Positions 29,734 to 38,418 of a stretch of 64,000 nucleotides of DNA are shown here, piece after piece; position 1 is the first letter of the stretch; each line of letters opens with the position of its first letter. The translations under genes and the position numbers were made by a program. Below the pieces are notes generated by a model that saw only the letters and a program-made list of their open reading frames with translations, did not search any database and was not told the DNA's origin. This DNA comes from Flavobacterium weaverense (lineage in GTDB: Bacteria > Bacteroidota > Bacteroidia > Flavobacteriales > Flavobacteriaceae): positions 184,449-248,448 of the forward strand of contig NZ_REFH01000011.1 in the NCBI RefSeq assembly GCF_003688495.1. Reading direction: 5' to 3'.

Positions 29734-30756
29734 TTAAATATCAAATTGGTCTGCACTTTTTGTGATTAATTCTGTTTGTAAACAAGTTTTAAAAAGTTTA
29801 AAATCTTTACCCTCATCGATTTGGTCACATAGAATGGTCAATGCTTGATTAGCCATTTCTGCTACCGGCTGCAATACATATGGAACAAAAGTGTCTAAAA
29901 AATTGAAAGCTGGATTTTGATCAAATGCAACCACCTTTATTTTGTGTAAAATATTTTTATCTAAAATAATCATTTGTTTTAAACCCTCTTGTGCTAATAT
30001 ATTTGTATGAAAGTAAATTGCATCTACATTTAAACTAATGAGCTCTTTGATGGCTAATGCCATTTCTCTATTTAAATTTCCATAGTTAATTCTTTTAACA
30101 AGCTCTATTTTATTCATCAATCCCGCTCTATTCAAGGCTTCAACATAACCATCATATCTATCTCCATAATGATCAAGCTTAGACAGATATAAAATAGTTC
30201 CAATTTTTTTACAATTATTATTTATCAAATGGTTAGTGGCTAAAAGTGAAGATTGAAAATTGTCAATACCTACAAAATTTGTTTTCAACTCTTTAAAATA
30301 TCTATCAATTAAAACCATCGGAATTTTTAAGCGTTCTAATTTTTTTATAAAATCGCCAGAGCCTTCAGGAGCTGCAATTATAAAACCATCGACCTGTCTA
30401 GTTGTTAAAAAATTTAAAATTCTGTCAAATTTATTTACATTTTCATCAGAAGAGCAAAATATAACTGTATAATCCTTAGAGAATGCTGCATCTTCAATAA
30501 ATCTTGCTAAGCTCCCGAAAAACGGGTTAGCTATATCAGCTACAATTAAGCCGATTGTTCTTGTTTTATTTGTTACTAGACTACGCGCACTGAGATTAGG
30601 ATAATAATTAAGTTTCTTAGCTACGTCGATTATTTTTTTAGCAGTATTTTTTGAAACTCTATTTTTTTCTCCCTTTCCATTAAGTACATAAGAAACCAGT
30701 GTAATTGAAACACCAACAGCATTGGCTATATCTTTTAAAGATGTTTTATTTTTCAT
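29734..30756 (-). CDS. LacI-family transcriptional regulator
   Basis: The 340-aa protein has an N-terminal LacI helix-turn-helix (SLKDIANAVGVSITLVSYVL) with the hinge NYYPNLSARSLVTNKTRTIG, and a periplasmic-binding-protein-like sugar domain (GLIVADIANPFFGSLARFIE, DGFIIAAPEG, KVVAFDQNP). It lies 87 bp upstream of SusC on the same strand and opposite the GMC oxidoreductase gene, so it probably controls both transcription units in response to a sugar from this pathway. I could not identify a clear palindromic operator with a central CG in the neighbouring spacers. Confidence 0.92.
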   Translation of the reverse strand: MKNKTSLKDIANAVGVSITLVSYVLNGKGEKNRVSKNTAKKIIDVAKKLNYYPNLSARSLVTNKTRTIGLIVADIANPFFGSLARFIEDAAFSKDYTVIFCSSDENVNKFDRILNFLTTRQVDGFIIAAPEGSGDFIKKLERLKIPMVLIDRYFKELKTNFVGIDNFQSSLLATNHLINNNCKKIGTILYLSKLDHYGDRYDGYVEALNRAGLMNKIELVKRINYGNLNREMALAIKELISLNVDAIYFHTNILAQEGLKQMIILDKNILHKIKVVAFDQNPAFNFLDTFVPYVLQPVAEMANQALTILCDQIDEGKDFKLFKTCLQTELITKSADQFDI

Positions 30757-31126
30757 TTTGCTTTAACGATTAAGCAATATTAGTAAAAAAAACAATAACA
30801 ACAAATACAATTAAAATTTATTTTTATAATTATTGTTAAAAAACGGTAATTATGTTATATTATAGTCATTTTTTATGATGACTCTATTATTTTTAGTAAT
30901 ATTTACGGTGTTATTGTTTATACACGGCATCCAAGACTATTTAGAGATAAATATCGCTATTTTTAGACTTTAACCACCTCATTTTTAATTTTTAAGCTGG
31001 TAAAAATGAAAGTCTTATTAAAATTATAATTTAATTAGTAAATTATTGATATTTTAATATATTTGCTAGGCTGATTTCGAAAGTGAAAGATTTATTTATT
31101 TCTAATGTTTACTAAATATTTTTCAA
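30757..31126. promoter_or_regulatory. Divergent control region between LacI and GMC genes
   Basis: The 370-bp spacer must carry the promoters of both directions. A possible -7 box TATATTTG lies at 31058-31065 on the plus strand, 61 bp before the GMC start, but no TTG at the right distance accompanies it. On the minus strand a near-match (TGTATTTG) occurs before the regulator gene. No firm operator was seen. Confidence 0.35.
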
Positions 31127-32812
31127 TTGAAAATGATATATGATGCTATTGTAATTGGTACGGGAATTTCAGGAGGCTGGGCGGCGAAAGAATTATGTGA
31201 AAGTGGACTTAAAACTTTGGTTTTGGAACGAGGTAGAATCGTTAACCATGGTGATTATCCAACTGCAAATAAGGATATTTGGGATTTTGAATATCGTGGA
31301 AAAACTTCCGCTAATGATACAGCTAAGCAAAAAACACAAAGCCGAACCGGTTTTGTCACTAAAGAAACCACAAAACATTGGTTTGTTAACGATATAGACC
31401 ACCCCTATAATGAAAATAAAAGATTTGATTGGATAAGGGGATATCATGTTGGGGGCCGCTCACTTACTTGGGGTAGACAAGCCTTAAGAATGAGTGATTT
31501 GGATTTTGAGGCTAATAAAAAAGAAAATGTCGCTATTGATTGGCCAATTCGCTATAAAGATATTGCTCCTTGGTACACAAAAGTGGAGAAGTTTATTGGA
31601 GTTTCTGGTGAGAATTTGGGATTACCGCATTTACCAGACGGATACTTTTCAACGGCAATGGAATTAAATGAAGTCGAAAAATATTTTCAAAATCAAATTG
31701 CTAAGAAATATAAAAATAGATATTTAACAATTGGTAGATTCGCTAATCTGACTGGAGAATCAAATCATATTGGTAGAATAAATTGCGCTTATAGAAACAA
31801 ATGCTCTCGTGGCTGCCCTTTAGGTGGGTATTTTAGTAGCAATTCTTCGACTTTACCTGCTGCAGATCGGACAGGTAATCTTGTTTTAAGACCTCACTCT
31901 ATAGTATGTGAGATCCTTTATGATGCTTCAAGTAAAAAGGCATCAGGTGTAAAGATCATTGATGAGCAAACTCATGAAATACTAATATTTTCCGCCAAAG
32001 TAATTTTCTGCTGTGCTTCTACAATAGGCACGACAAGTATATTATTAAACTCTAAATCAGATAGGTTTCCTAATGGAATGGGTAATGATAGTGGAGAATT
32101 AGGTCATAATTTAATGGATCATCAATTTAGAGTTGGTGCTACGGGCACAACCTCTAATTTTGAAAATGTACCTTATATCGATAATCGACCAGCTAGTTTT
32201 CATATTCCACGATTTACAAATCTAGAAGGAAAGAATAATAGATCGAGTTTTTTGAGAGGCTATTCGTTTCAAGGAAGTGCAAGTAGAAAAGACTGGCGCG
32301 ACGCTATAAAAGAAATGAGTTATGGAAAAGAATTGAAGGATCGTCTTTTAAAACCTGGACCATGGAGTATTGGACTTACTGGATTTGGCGAGTGTTTACC
32401 GTATCATGATAATAAAATGACGCTTGATTACAGTAAAAAAGATCAATGGGGGCTGCCAACAGTTACTTTTGATGCTGATTTTAAAGAAAATGAAGTCGAA
32501 ATGCGGAAAGATATACAAAAAGAAGCCATTCAGATGTTAAATGAAGCAGGATTTGTAAACGTAAAAGGTTTTGACACAGATTTCTATTTAGGACATGCAA
32601 TACATGAAATGGGAACAGCTAGAATGGGGTACAATCCTAGTACTTCTGTATTGAATAAATTCAATCAAATTCATGCAGTAAAAAATGTCTATGTAACGGA
32701 TGGCGCCTGCATGACTTCATCAGGGACTCAAAATCCCTCTTTAACTTATATGGCTTTAACGGCAAGAGCAGTAGATCACGCTGTTAAGCAATTAAGGAAA
32801 AGTAATTTTTAA
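31127..32812 (+). CDS. GMC-type FAD oxidoreductase, likely large subunit of a glycoside 3-dehydrogenase-type enzyme
   Basis: The 561-aa protein starts with an FAD-binding Rossmann motif (DAIVIGTGISGGWAAKEL), contains VGGRSLTWGRQALRM near residue 110, and ends with the GMC C-terminal domain (LGHAIHEMGTARMG, VTDGACMTSSGTQNPSLTYM) with the active-site His and Asn. A CAYRNKCSRGCPLGG cysteine cluster lies around residue 225, as in the gluconate/glucoside dehydrogenase branch. The next gene, 2 bp on, encodes the matching small subunit. Together they would oxidise a sugar hydroxyl, probably at C3, passing electrons to a cytochrome or quinone. Confidence 0.9.
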   Translation: MKMIYDAIVIGTGISGGWAAKELCESGLKTLVLERGRIVNHGDYPTANKDIWDFEYRGKTSANDTAKQKTQSRTGFVTKETTKHWFVNDIDHPYNENKRFDWIRGYHVGGRSLTWGRQALRMSDLDFEANKKENVAIDWPIRYKDIAPWYTKVEKFIGVSGENLGLPHLPDGYFSTAMELNEVEKYFQNQIAKKYKNRYLTIGRFANLTGESNHIGRINCAYRNKCSRGCPLGGYFSSNSSTLPAADRTGNLVLRPHSIVCEILYDASSKKASGVKIIDEQTHEILIFSAKVIFCCASTIGTTSILLNSKSDRFPNGMGNDSGELGHNLMDHQFRVGATGTTSNFENVPYIDNRPASFHIPRFTNLEGKNNRSSFLRGYSFQGSASRKDWRDAIKEMSYGKELKDRLLKPGPWSIGLTGFGECLPYHDNKMTLDYSKKDQWGLPTVTFDADFKENEVEMRKDIQKEAIQMLNEAGFVNVKGFDTDFYLGHAIHEMGTARMGYNPSTSVLNKFNQIHAVKNVYVTDGACMTSSGTQNPSLTYMALTARAVDHAVKQLRKSNF

Positions 32813-32814
32813 AT

Positions 32815-33372
32815 ATGGATAGAAGAATAGCTGTCAAGAACATAGCGTTGTTATTAGGTTTGGTAGTTTCAGGATCAACAGTTTTGAGTCTTTTTAATGC
32901 ATGTAGTACTGATCAAAAAAAAATAAAGGGTGAATTCTTTGATGCAGCTGACATGTACATTGTTGAATCATTAGTAGATATTATACTTCCTATTTCATCG
33001 AGTATAGGAGCTAAAGAGCTCAATGTCTCTCAATTCGTTGATAAAATGTGCAAATATGTATTAAGAGAAGTAAATCAGAAAGAAATTAGATTGGGTATTG
33101 AAGAATTTAGAAAAAAATTTGAAAAAATTACTGATAAGATTTCAACGGAAGGAAATAGGGAAGATTATTCATTAATGATTAAAACTTATTTTGATATTTC
33201 ACATAAAGAACAAAAAATAATTTTTGAAATGTTAGGTAATCAGAATGTATCAGAAGAGTTAAAAGCAACTTATCATTTGTATAAATTTTTGACTACTATT
33301 CGTGAGTATACTTTGTTAGGCTATTTTACATCAAAAGCAATAATTGACAGTCAAGTAGTAAGTGACATATAA
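32815..33372 (+). CDS. Gluconate 2-dehydrogenase subunit 3-family protein
   Basis: The 185-aa protein has a twin-arginine-like leader (MDRRIAVKNIALLLGLV) and a possible lipid-attachment cysteine (SLFNACS). The mature part matches the gluconate_2-dh3 family (EFFDAADMYIVESLVDIILP, with the usual LPISSSIGAKELNVSQFVD). These small subunits stabilise and help export the cofactor-loaded GMC subunit through the Tat route. The 2-bp spacing to the GMC gene shows translational coupling. No cytochrome c subunit follows; the next thing downstream is an IS element. Confidence 0.88.
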   Translation: MDRRIAVKNIALLLGLVVSGSTVLSLFNACSTDQKKIKGEFFDAADMYIVESLVDIILPISSSIGAKELNVSQFVDKMCKYVLREVNQKEIRLGIEEFRKKFEKITDKISTEGNREDYSLMIKTYFDISHKEQKIIFEMLGNQNVSEELKATYHLYKFLTTIREYTLLGYFTSKAIIDSQVVSDI

Positions 33373-33685
33373 CATTTTGTTATAATTGAGAATTAATAAG
33401 CGATGCTACTTAACAGTTATTTAAAAGAAACCCGTTGTAAAACAGTTCAAGAAAGTTTTATCATGAAACTTTACTTATCATAGGCTGTAAGCGTGCGAAA
33501 ACTATTAAAACAGATAAATTTTTAAAGATTTTAAAACTGCCCTATAAAATGAATTTGTGAAGCAATTTGCTCGTTTCTCTTTTTGTCTTAACGCATGATA
33601 TAATTGCTATTGGTAATTTTTTAAAATAGTGGACATGCTAACTTAGCCATCACATAAAGTTAAGAAATAATCTTAATTTTAGCCT

Positions 33686-33985
33686 ATGAAAGAAGTCCGC
33701 AAAATTTATGACAAAGCTTTTAAAGAAAAAGCCGTTCAATTGAGTTATGAGAGAACAAATGTATCGGAACTCGCCAGAGAGTTAGGAGTCACAGCTCCAC
33801 AGTTGTATAAATGGCGCAAAGAGTACGAGGAGTTTGGAGAAGGAAGTTTTCCTGGGAAAGGAAATTTAAAACTCACTCCCGAGCAAGAAAAAATCCACGA
33901 ACTGGAGAAAAGACTCAAAGATGCCGAGTTAGAACGTGATATATTAAAAAAAGCAATCGGCATTTTTTCCAAGAGCGGTCGATGA
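33686..33985 (+). CDS. IS3-family transposase OrfA (copy 1)
   Basis: The 99-aa protein contains an N-terminal helix-turn-helix (LARELGVTAPQLYKWRKEYE) and a C-terminal leucine zipper (EKIHELEKRLKDAELERDIL). It recognises the IS ends. Seven A residues at 33946-33952 followed by G form a slippery site, and the -1 frame is open into orfB, so an OrfAB fusion by programmed frameshift is likely. The stop overlaps the orfB start (ATGA). Confidence 0.93.
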   Translation: MKEVRKIYDKAFKEKAVQLSYERTNVSELARELGVTAPQLYKWRKEYEEFGEGSFPGKGNLKLTPEQEKIHELEKRLKDAELERDILKKAIGIFSKSGR

Positions 33986-34860
33986 TTTATAGTTTCATTA
34001 AAAACAATGAACAAGTATTTCCGATTGAAAAAATGTGCAAAGTTCTACAAGTGAGTAGTGGAAGTTATTACCGATGGAAGAAACAAGTAATTACAGCAAG
34101 ACGACAACTAAAAATTATCATAAAAGAACAGATAACATTGATTTATTTTGCAGCGAAACAAAGATATGGAAGTCCTAGAATAACATTGGAATTACGGTAT
34201 TTAGGTTATAAAGTTTCACGAATTACAGTTGCAAAATATATGAAGGAACTTGGCTTAAGAAGCAAATTAAGCAAAAAGTTCAAAGTTACAACCAACTCAA
34301 ATCATAATTATTTAGTTGTCGAAAATGTATTAAATAGAGAGTTTATTGTAAAAATGCCTTCAAAAGTTTGGGTTTCGGATATTACTTATATCCAAACTAA
34401 AGAGGGGTTTGTATACCTGACCACTATTATGGATTTATACGACAGAAAAATTATTGGTTGGAGTTTGAGTGACGCAATGAGTACAGAAGAAACTACGCTT
34501 GGAGCATGGAAAATGGCGGTTAAAAACCGAGATATCGATGAAGGTTTGATTTTTCATTCTGACCGAGGTGTCCAATATGCTAGTAAAAAGTTTGTAAATG
34601 TTCTTGATTCCTATAAAAAAATAACCCGCAGTATGAGTCGTAAAGAAAATTGCTGGGATAATGCTGTGGCGGAAAGCTTCTTCAAATCTTTGAAAACCGA
34701 ATTGATTTATGGGAACAAACTGATTTCTAAAGAACAAATGAAACTAGAAATCTTTGAATACATTGAAATTTGGTACAACAGAAAAAGGAGACACTCTGCT
34801 TTGAATTATGCAACTATTGAAGAATTTAACAATCAAATTAATTACAAAAATGTAGCTTAA
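33982..34860 (+). CDS. IS3-family transposase OrfB, DDE integrase domain (copy 1)
   Basis: The 292-aa protein has the HTH_21 region (YGSPRITLELRYLGYKVS) and the rve catalytic core with DDE residues in VWVSDITYI, IFHSDRGVQYAS and AVAESFFKSLKTEL. Copy 1 reads SRKENCWDN where copy 2 and most relatives have SRKGNCWDN, a glycine-to-glutamate change next to the catalytic loop that may weaken activity. It starts four bases before the orfA stop. Confidence 0.93.
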   Translation: MIYSFIKNNEQVFPIEKMCKVLQVSSGSYYRWKKQVITARRQLKIIIKEQITLIYFAAKQRYGSPRITLELRYLGYKVSRITVAKYMKELGLRSKLSKKFKVTTNSNHNYLVVENVLNREFIVKMPSKVWVSDITYIQTKEGFVYLTTIMDLYDRKIIGWSLSDAMSTEETTLGAWKMAVKNRDIDEGLIFHSDRGVQYASKKFVNVLDSYKKITRSMSRKENCWDNAVAESFFKSLKTELIYGNKLISKEQMKLEIFEYIEIWYNRKRRHSALNYATIEEFNNQINYKNVA

Positions 34861-34890
34861 CTTATACTGCAGGTTTTATTTGCATATCCA

Positions 34891-35034
34891 ATTACTCGTT
34901 ATAAAGCAAATGCGCAGCCGTATTATATAATATTAGATACCGATGAAAATAGCTTAAACAAAGCCGTCGGATATATGCCAGATGTTGATCAATACGAACA
35001 ATGGTTGAAATCAGGAATTCAACAGTTCAAGTAA
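34891..35034 (+). pseudogene. 3' fragment of a DsbD-like thiol:disulfide interchange gene, cut by the IS
   Basis: Directly after the IS end, 47 codons read ITRYKANAQPYYIILDTDEN and end GYMPDVDQYEQWLKSGIQQF plus a lysine. This is the C-terminal part of a thioredoxin-fold domain: cis-proline context AQPYYIILD, then a final helix, as in DsbD/cytochrome-c-biogenesis fusion proteins of Bacteroidota. The rest of the gene is not on the other side of the element, so DNA was lost or moved. A strong terminator follows. Confidence 0.7.
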
Positions 35035-35041
35035 TAATAAG

Positions 35042-35073
35042 AGCTGTCCAGTATTATTGGACAGCTTTTTTTT
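35042..35073 (+). terminator. Rho-independent terminator of the truncated DsbD-like gene
   Basis: AGCTGTCCA and TGGACAGCT form a 9-bp perfect stem with a 7-nt loop, followed by a run of eight T. It lies 7 bp after the stop at 35034. Confidence 0.85.
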
Positions 35074-35490
35074 CATTATTAAAAGGATAGAATTTTACAT
35101 TATAAAATTACTTCTGACGCACGTTAATACTTAGATTAACTTATGAAATATAAACTAGTGCTAAGCTACTAATAACAATTTAGTCAAACAAAACTCTCTA
35201 TTATCCAAATGGTTTATATTCAGTATCAAACGACCAGTCTCGATTATATAAGATCTCTTAGACCATTGTGACAAAATCATATTAAGTATGCATTTCCGAT
35301 AACTTTAGAAATGAGATACAATTGTATATTCAATCAAATGGAAGCTACTACGAAATCTGCAGACGATGCTATAAAAAATATTACTTTTACTTTTTTATAT
35401 TAATCATTAAGGATAGTAATTACCAATCTAATTTGAAAAACTAAACCTAAAATAAGGAAGGTTTATAGTAGTAAATTCATAAAAAATAAA
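35074..35490. other. Intergenic stretch before the AraC-type gene
   Basis: About 415 bp with no credible gene. A short frame (MEATTKSADDAIKNITFTF, near 35338) is not supported by anything else. A near-match to the -7 box (TAATTTG) stands about 60 bp before the regulator start. Confidence 0.35.
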
Positions 35491-36309
35491 ATGAACTCGA
35501 AACTTGAAATAAAAGATAAAACAAAACCAGTTGACAATATTAAAATTTCCCCATTTAGAAAAAACATACGCAAAACTTCGCCTCACAAACACAATAACTA
35601 TTTTGAAATTATATATCTTACAAGTGGAAAAGGAAATCATACTATAGACACTCAAGAATTTACAATAACACCTCCAATTATTTTTATTGTACGTAAAGAA
35701 CAAGTCCATTTTTGGAATATTGAATCTGAACCATCTGGTTTTGTAATCATCATTAAAAAAGAATTTATTGATAACAGCTTAGACAAAGAAATAAAGCAAT
35801 TAATTTCTAAAATAAGCGCATACACTTGTCTATACCCAAATGAAAAAAAGACTATTGAACAATTATTTGAACTTCTATGTAGAGAATATCAAGAAAGTAA
35901 AAACGATGCAATAATAGAGGGTTTAACAAAAGCTTTATTAGCCAAGTTACTTCAATCAGAAAAACCAGAAAATTTAATAGTACCCCATAAAGACAACCTC
36001 TTTGAACAATTCAGAGAACTTCTTGGTCTACAGAAAAAATTGGTAAATAAAGTAGCCTACTATGCAAATTTGCTTAATACTACTCCCCAAAATCTTAATG
36101 CCGTTTGTAGAAGAGAAAACAACCAGTCAGCCTCTGAGGTAATTTCTGAATTTATAATTAGTGAAGCTAAACGTCTATTACTTTATACCGACCTAACAAT
36201 TACTGAAATTTCATATTCTTTAGACTTTAAGGATAACTCCCATTTTACAAAATATTTTAAAAGATACGCGAGTAAGCCTCCAAGTGTTTTTCGTTCAACG
36301 ATCCAGTAA
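35491..36309 (+). CDS. AraC-family transcriptional regulator
   Basis: The 272-aa protein has an N-terminal cupin-like ligand domain (HKHNNYFEIIYLTSGKGNH) and a C-terminal double helix-turn-helix (YANLLNTTPQNLNAVCRREN, then EISYSLDFKDNSHFTKYFKR). No membrane segment. It precedes, on the same strand, genes for a heme-binding lipoprotein, a DoxX protein and a chromate transporter and may control them. The inducer is unknown. Confidence 0.9.
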   Translation: MNSKLEIKDKTKPVDNIKISPFRKNIRKTSPHKHNNYFEIIYLTSGKGNHTIDTQEFTITPPIIFIVRKEQVHFWNIESEPSGFVIIIKKEFIDNSLDKEIKQLISKISAYTCLYPNEKKTIEQLFELLCREYQESKNDAIIEGLTKALLAKLLQSEKPENLIVPHKDNLFEQFRELLGLQKKLVNKVAYYANLLNTTPQNLNAVCRRENNQSASEVISEFIISEAKRLLLYTDLTITEISYSLDFKDNSHFTKYFKRYASKPPSVFRSTIQ

Positions 36310-36375
36310 AAACCATTCATTTTTCAAATAAACCACAAAGTTATTTGTTTGTTGTTTATTTTTACAAAAAAAAAG

Positions 36376-36864
36376 ATGCGAAAAACCGTAATTATACTGC
36401 TTACATTAACTATGTTGGGTTGTGGTCAAAAATCTGAAAAATCTGAAAATTTACAAACTCAAATTGACAGTTTGGAGAATAAACTTTCTGAAAGCTATAA
36501 ACCTGGATTTGGCGAATTTATGGGAAATATTCAAATTCATCACGCTAAACTATGGTTTGCTGGAGAGCACAAAAATTGGAAATTAGCTGATTTTGAAATG
36601 AATGAAATTAAAGAAAATTTGGAAGGAATTCAAAAATACTGTTCTGACAGAACTGAAACCAAATCAATTGGAATGCTAAATTTAGCTATGGATAGTTTGA
36701 ATAATGCTATTTTAAAAAAGAACAAAGGAATGTTTCAAAAAAACTATATCAGTCTCACTAACTCTTGTAATGCTTGTCATCAAGCTACAAATCACGAATA
36801 TAATGTGATAATAATTCCTAAGACGCCACCTTTCTCCAATCAAGATTTTCAAATAAAAAATTAA
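36376..36864 (+). CDS. Lipoprotein with a single c-type heme motif
   Basis: The 162-aa product starts at the ATG at 36376, which gives the lipoprotein signal MRKTVIILLTLTMLGC; a more upstream start would add a basic lead. After a short Ser/Glu-rich linker the domain is helical (EFMGNIQIHHAKLWFAGEHK) and carries one CNACH sequence near the C-terminus, so it could bind heme covalently as in small c-type or c'-like cytochromes. It is 2 bp upstream of the DoxX gene. It could deliver electrons in the periplasm; its role is unknown. Confidence 0.7.
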   Translation: MRKTVIILLTLTMLGCGQKSEKSENLQTQIDSLENKLSESYKPGFGEFMGNIQIHHAKLWFAGEHKNWKLADFEMNEIKENLEGIQKYCSDRTETKSIGMLNLAMDSLNNAILKKNKGMFQKNYISLTNSCNACHQATNHEYNVIIIPKTPPFSNQDFQIKN

Positions 36865-36866
36865 TT

Positions 36867-37304
36867 ATGCTTAAAAAATCAATGACTACAGATGAGTCTA
36901 AAACAACTATTTTAATCCGTTTAATGGTTGGAACAGTATTTTTTTCAGAAGGAATTCAAAAATTTTTATTTCCTAATACATTAGGAGTAGGAAGGTTTGT
37001 TAAAATTGGTTTACCATTCCCCGAATTTTTAGGAAGTTTTGTGGGTTTTTTTGAAATTTTTTGCGGTGTATTAATCCTAATTGGACTTTTTACTCGTTTA
37101 GCAACTATCCCCATAATTACAATTATGATTGTTGCTATCGCAACAACAAAAACCGCTGTTTTAAAAAGCGATGGATTATGGGCAATGCTTCACGGCAGTA
37201 GAACAGATTGGGCAATGCTGCTCGGAGGTATTTTTCTATTAATTGAAGGTGCAGGAAAATGGTCGCTTGATAAGAAATTAAATCACAATGGAAGAAAAGA
37301 ATAA
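36867..37304 (+). CDS. DoxX-family membrane protein
   Basis: The 145-aa protein has four hydrophobic segments and the DoxX pattern: LIRLMVGTVFFSEGIQKF, FLGSFVGFFEIFCGVLILIG, then LFTRLATIPIITIMIVAIAT. DoxX-type proteins are small inner-membrane proteins tied to respiratory or redox functions. The gene overlaps the start of the chromate transporter gene by 17 nt, showing co-transcription. Confidence 0.85.
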   Translation: MLKKSMTTDESKTTILIRLMVGTVFFSEGIQKFLFPNTLGVGRFVKIGLPFPEFLGSFVGFFEIFCGVLILIGLFTRLATIPIITIMIVAIATTKTAVLKSDGLWAMLHGSRTDWAMLLGGIFLLIEGAGKWSLDKKLNHNGRKE

Positions 37305-38418
37305 TTTAAAAGAAATTGCAAAATTATTTTTAAAACTTGGTATTATTGGTTTTGGTGGTCCAGCGGCACACATAGCAATGATGCAAGACGAAGTAGTTGT
37401 TAAAAAAAAATGGCTTACTGAACAACATTTTCTTGACTTAATCGGAGCTACAAATTTGATACCAGGTCCTAATAGTACAGAAATGGCTATTCATATTGGT
37501 CATGAAAAAGGAGGTTGGAAAGGATTAATTGTTGCTGGATTTTGTTTTATTTTTCCGGCTGTACTAATCACCTTATTTTTTGCTTGGTTGTATAAAGATT
37601 ATGGACAAATCCCGGAAATAAAACCTTTTTTATATGGTATAAAACCCGCCATTATAGCTATAATTCTATCTGCCATTTTTCCATTGGCAAAAAAATCATT
37701 AAAATCAGTTCAACTAGCACTTATAGGTGTTTTAGTGCTATTACTTTCTCTTTTAAAATATAATGAAATAATGTTAATGTTTGGTGCTGGAATAATTGCG
37801 TTGGTTCTTTATTTTTTAAAAAATAATACAAATAAAAGTATAAGCGTTTATATTCCTCTAACTCTTTTTCAATTTTCAAACACCAACCTCATCTCTGTAA
37901 CCAACTTCAATTTATTTTTAGTTTTTTTAAAAATTGGAGCAATTTTATACGGAAGCGGTTACGTTCTTTTTGCATTTCTTGATGCAGAATTAGTTGCTAC
38001 AGGACTTTTGACAAGGACACAATTAATTGATGCAATTGCTGTAGGACAATTTACACCAGGACCAGTTTTTTCATCAGTAACTTTTATTGGTTATCAGATT
38101 AACGATTTATCTGGAGCTTTAATTTCAACAATTGCCATATTTTTACCATCATTTATTTTTGTAGCTTTATTAAATCCATTAGTAAAAAAAATGCGTAATT
38201 CTAATGTGTTTGCTTCCTTTTTAGACGCAGTAAATGTTGCTTCAATCGCAATTATTATTTCTATTTGTTTAGAAATGGGAAAGGAAACTATTATAGATTG
38301 GAAAACAATTCTAATTGCAATACTTAGTTTAATTATAACGTTTAATTACCGAAAAATTAATAGTGCTTTTATAGTTATTGGCGGTTCACTAATTGGATAT
38401 ATATTACACTTTGTATAA
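37288..38418 (+). CDS. chrA: Chromate transporter (CHR family)
   Basis: The 376-aa inner-membrane protein contains two homologous halves. The first has LKLGIIGFGGPAAHIAMMQD and NLIPGPNSTEMAIHIG, the second LKIGAILYGSGYVLFAFLD and VGQFTPGPVFSSVTFIGYQI, the paired signatures of the long-chain CHR family. Known members export chromate and give resistance. The upstream heme lipoprotein and DoxX genes suggest a redox-linked unit. Substrates other than chromate are possible, as many CHR proteins are untested. Confidence 0.88.
   Translation: MEEKNNLKEIAKLFLKLGIIGFGGPAAHIAMMQDEVVVKKKWLTEQHFLDLIGATNLIPGPNSTEMAIHIGHEKGGWKGLIVAGFCFIFPAVLITLFFAWLYKDYGQIPEIKPFLYGIKPAIIAIILSAIFPLAKKSLKSVQLALIGVLVLLLSLLKYNEIMLMFGAGIIALVLYFLKNNTNKSISVYIPLTLFQFSNTNLISVTNFNLFLVFLKIGAILYGSGYVLFAFLDAELVATGLLTRTQLIDAIAVGQFTPGPVFSSVTFIGYQINDLSGALISTIAIFLPSFIFVALLNPLVKKMRNSNVFASFLDAVNVASIAIIISICLEMGKETIIDWKTILIAILSLIITFNYRKINSAFIVIGGSLIGYILHFV

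Larger units (their letters stand above)
33630..34890 (+). mobile_element. IS3-family insertion sequence, copy 1
   Basis: The element is 1261 bp, bounded by TGGACATGC at the left and GCATATCCA at the right (imperfect inverted repeats, 8 of 9). The ends were found by comparing it with the second copy at 53613-54873; identity stops exactly at these termini. It carries orfA and orfB. The adjoining bases (TAG left, ATT right) are not duplicated. Two differences from copy 2 were seen: A at 34646 and C at 34698, against G at both matching sites. Confidence 0.93.

Noticed and set aside
30260..30472. Plus-strand frame inside the LacI-type gene
   Set aside because: It is the antisense of a well-supported regulator gene.
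29647..31126. Search for a LacI operator (palindrome with central CG)
   Set aside because: No convincing dyad was found in either spacer; only isolated AACGG-like fragments.
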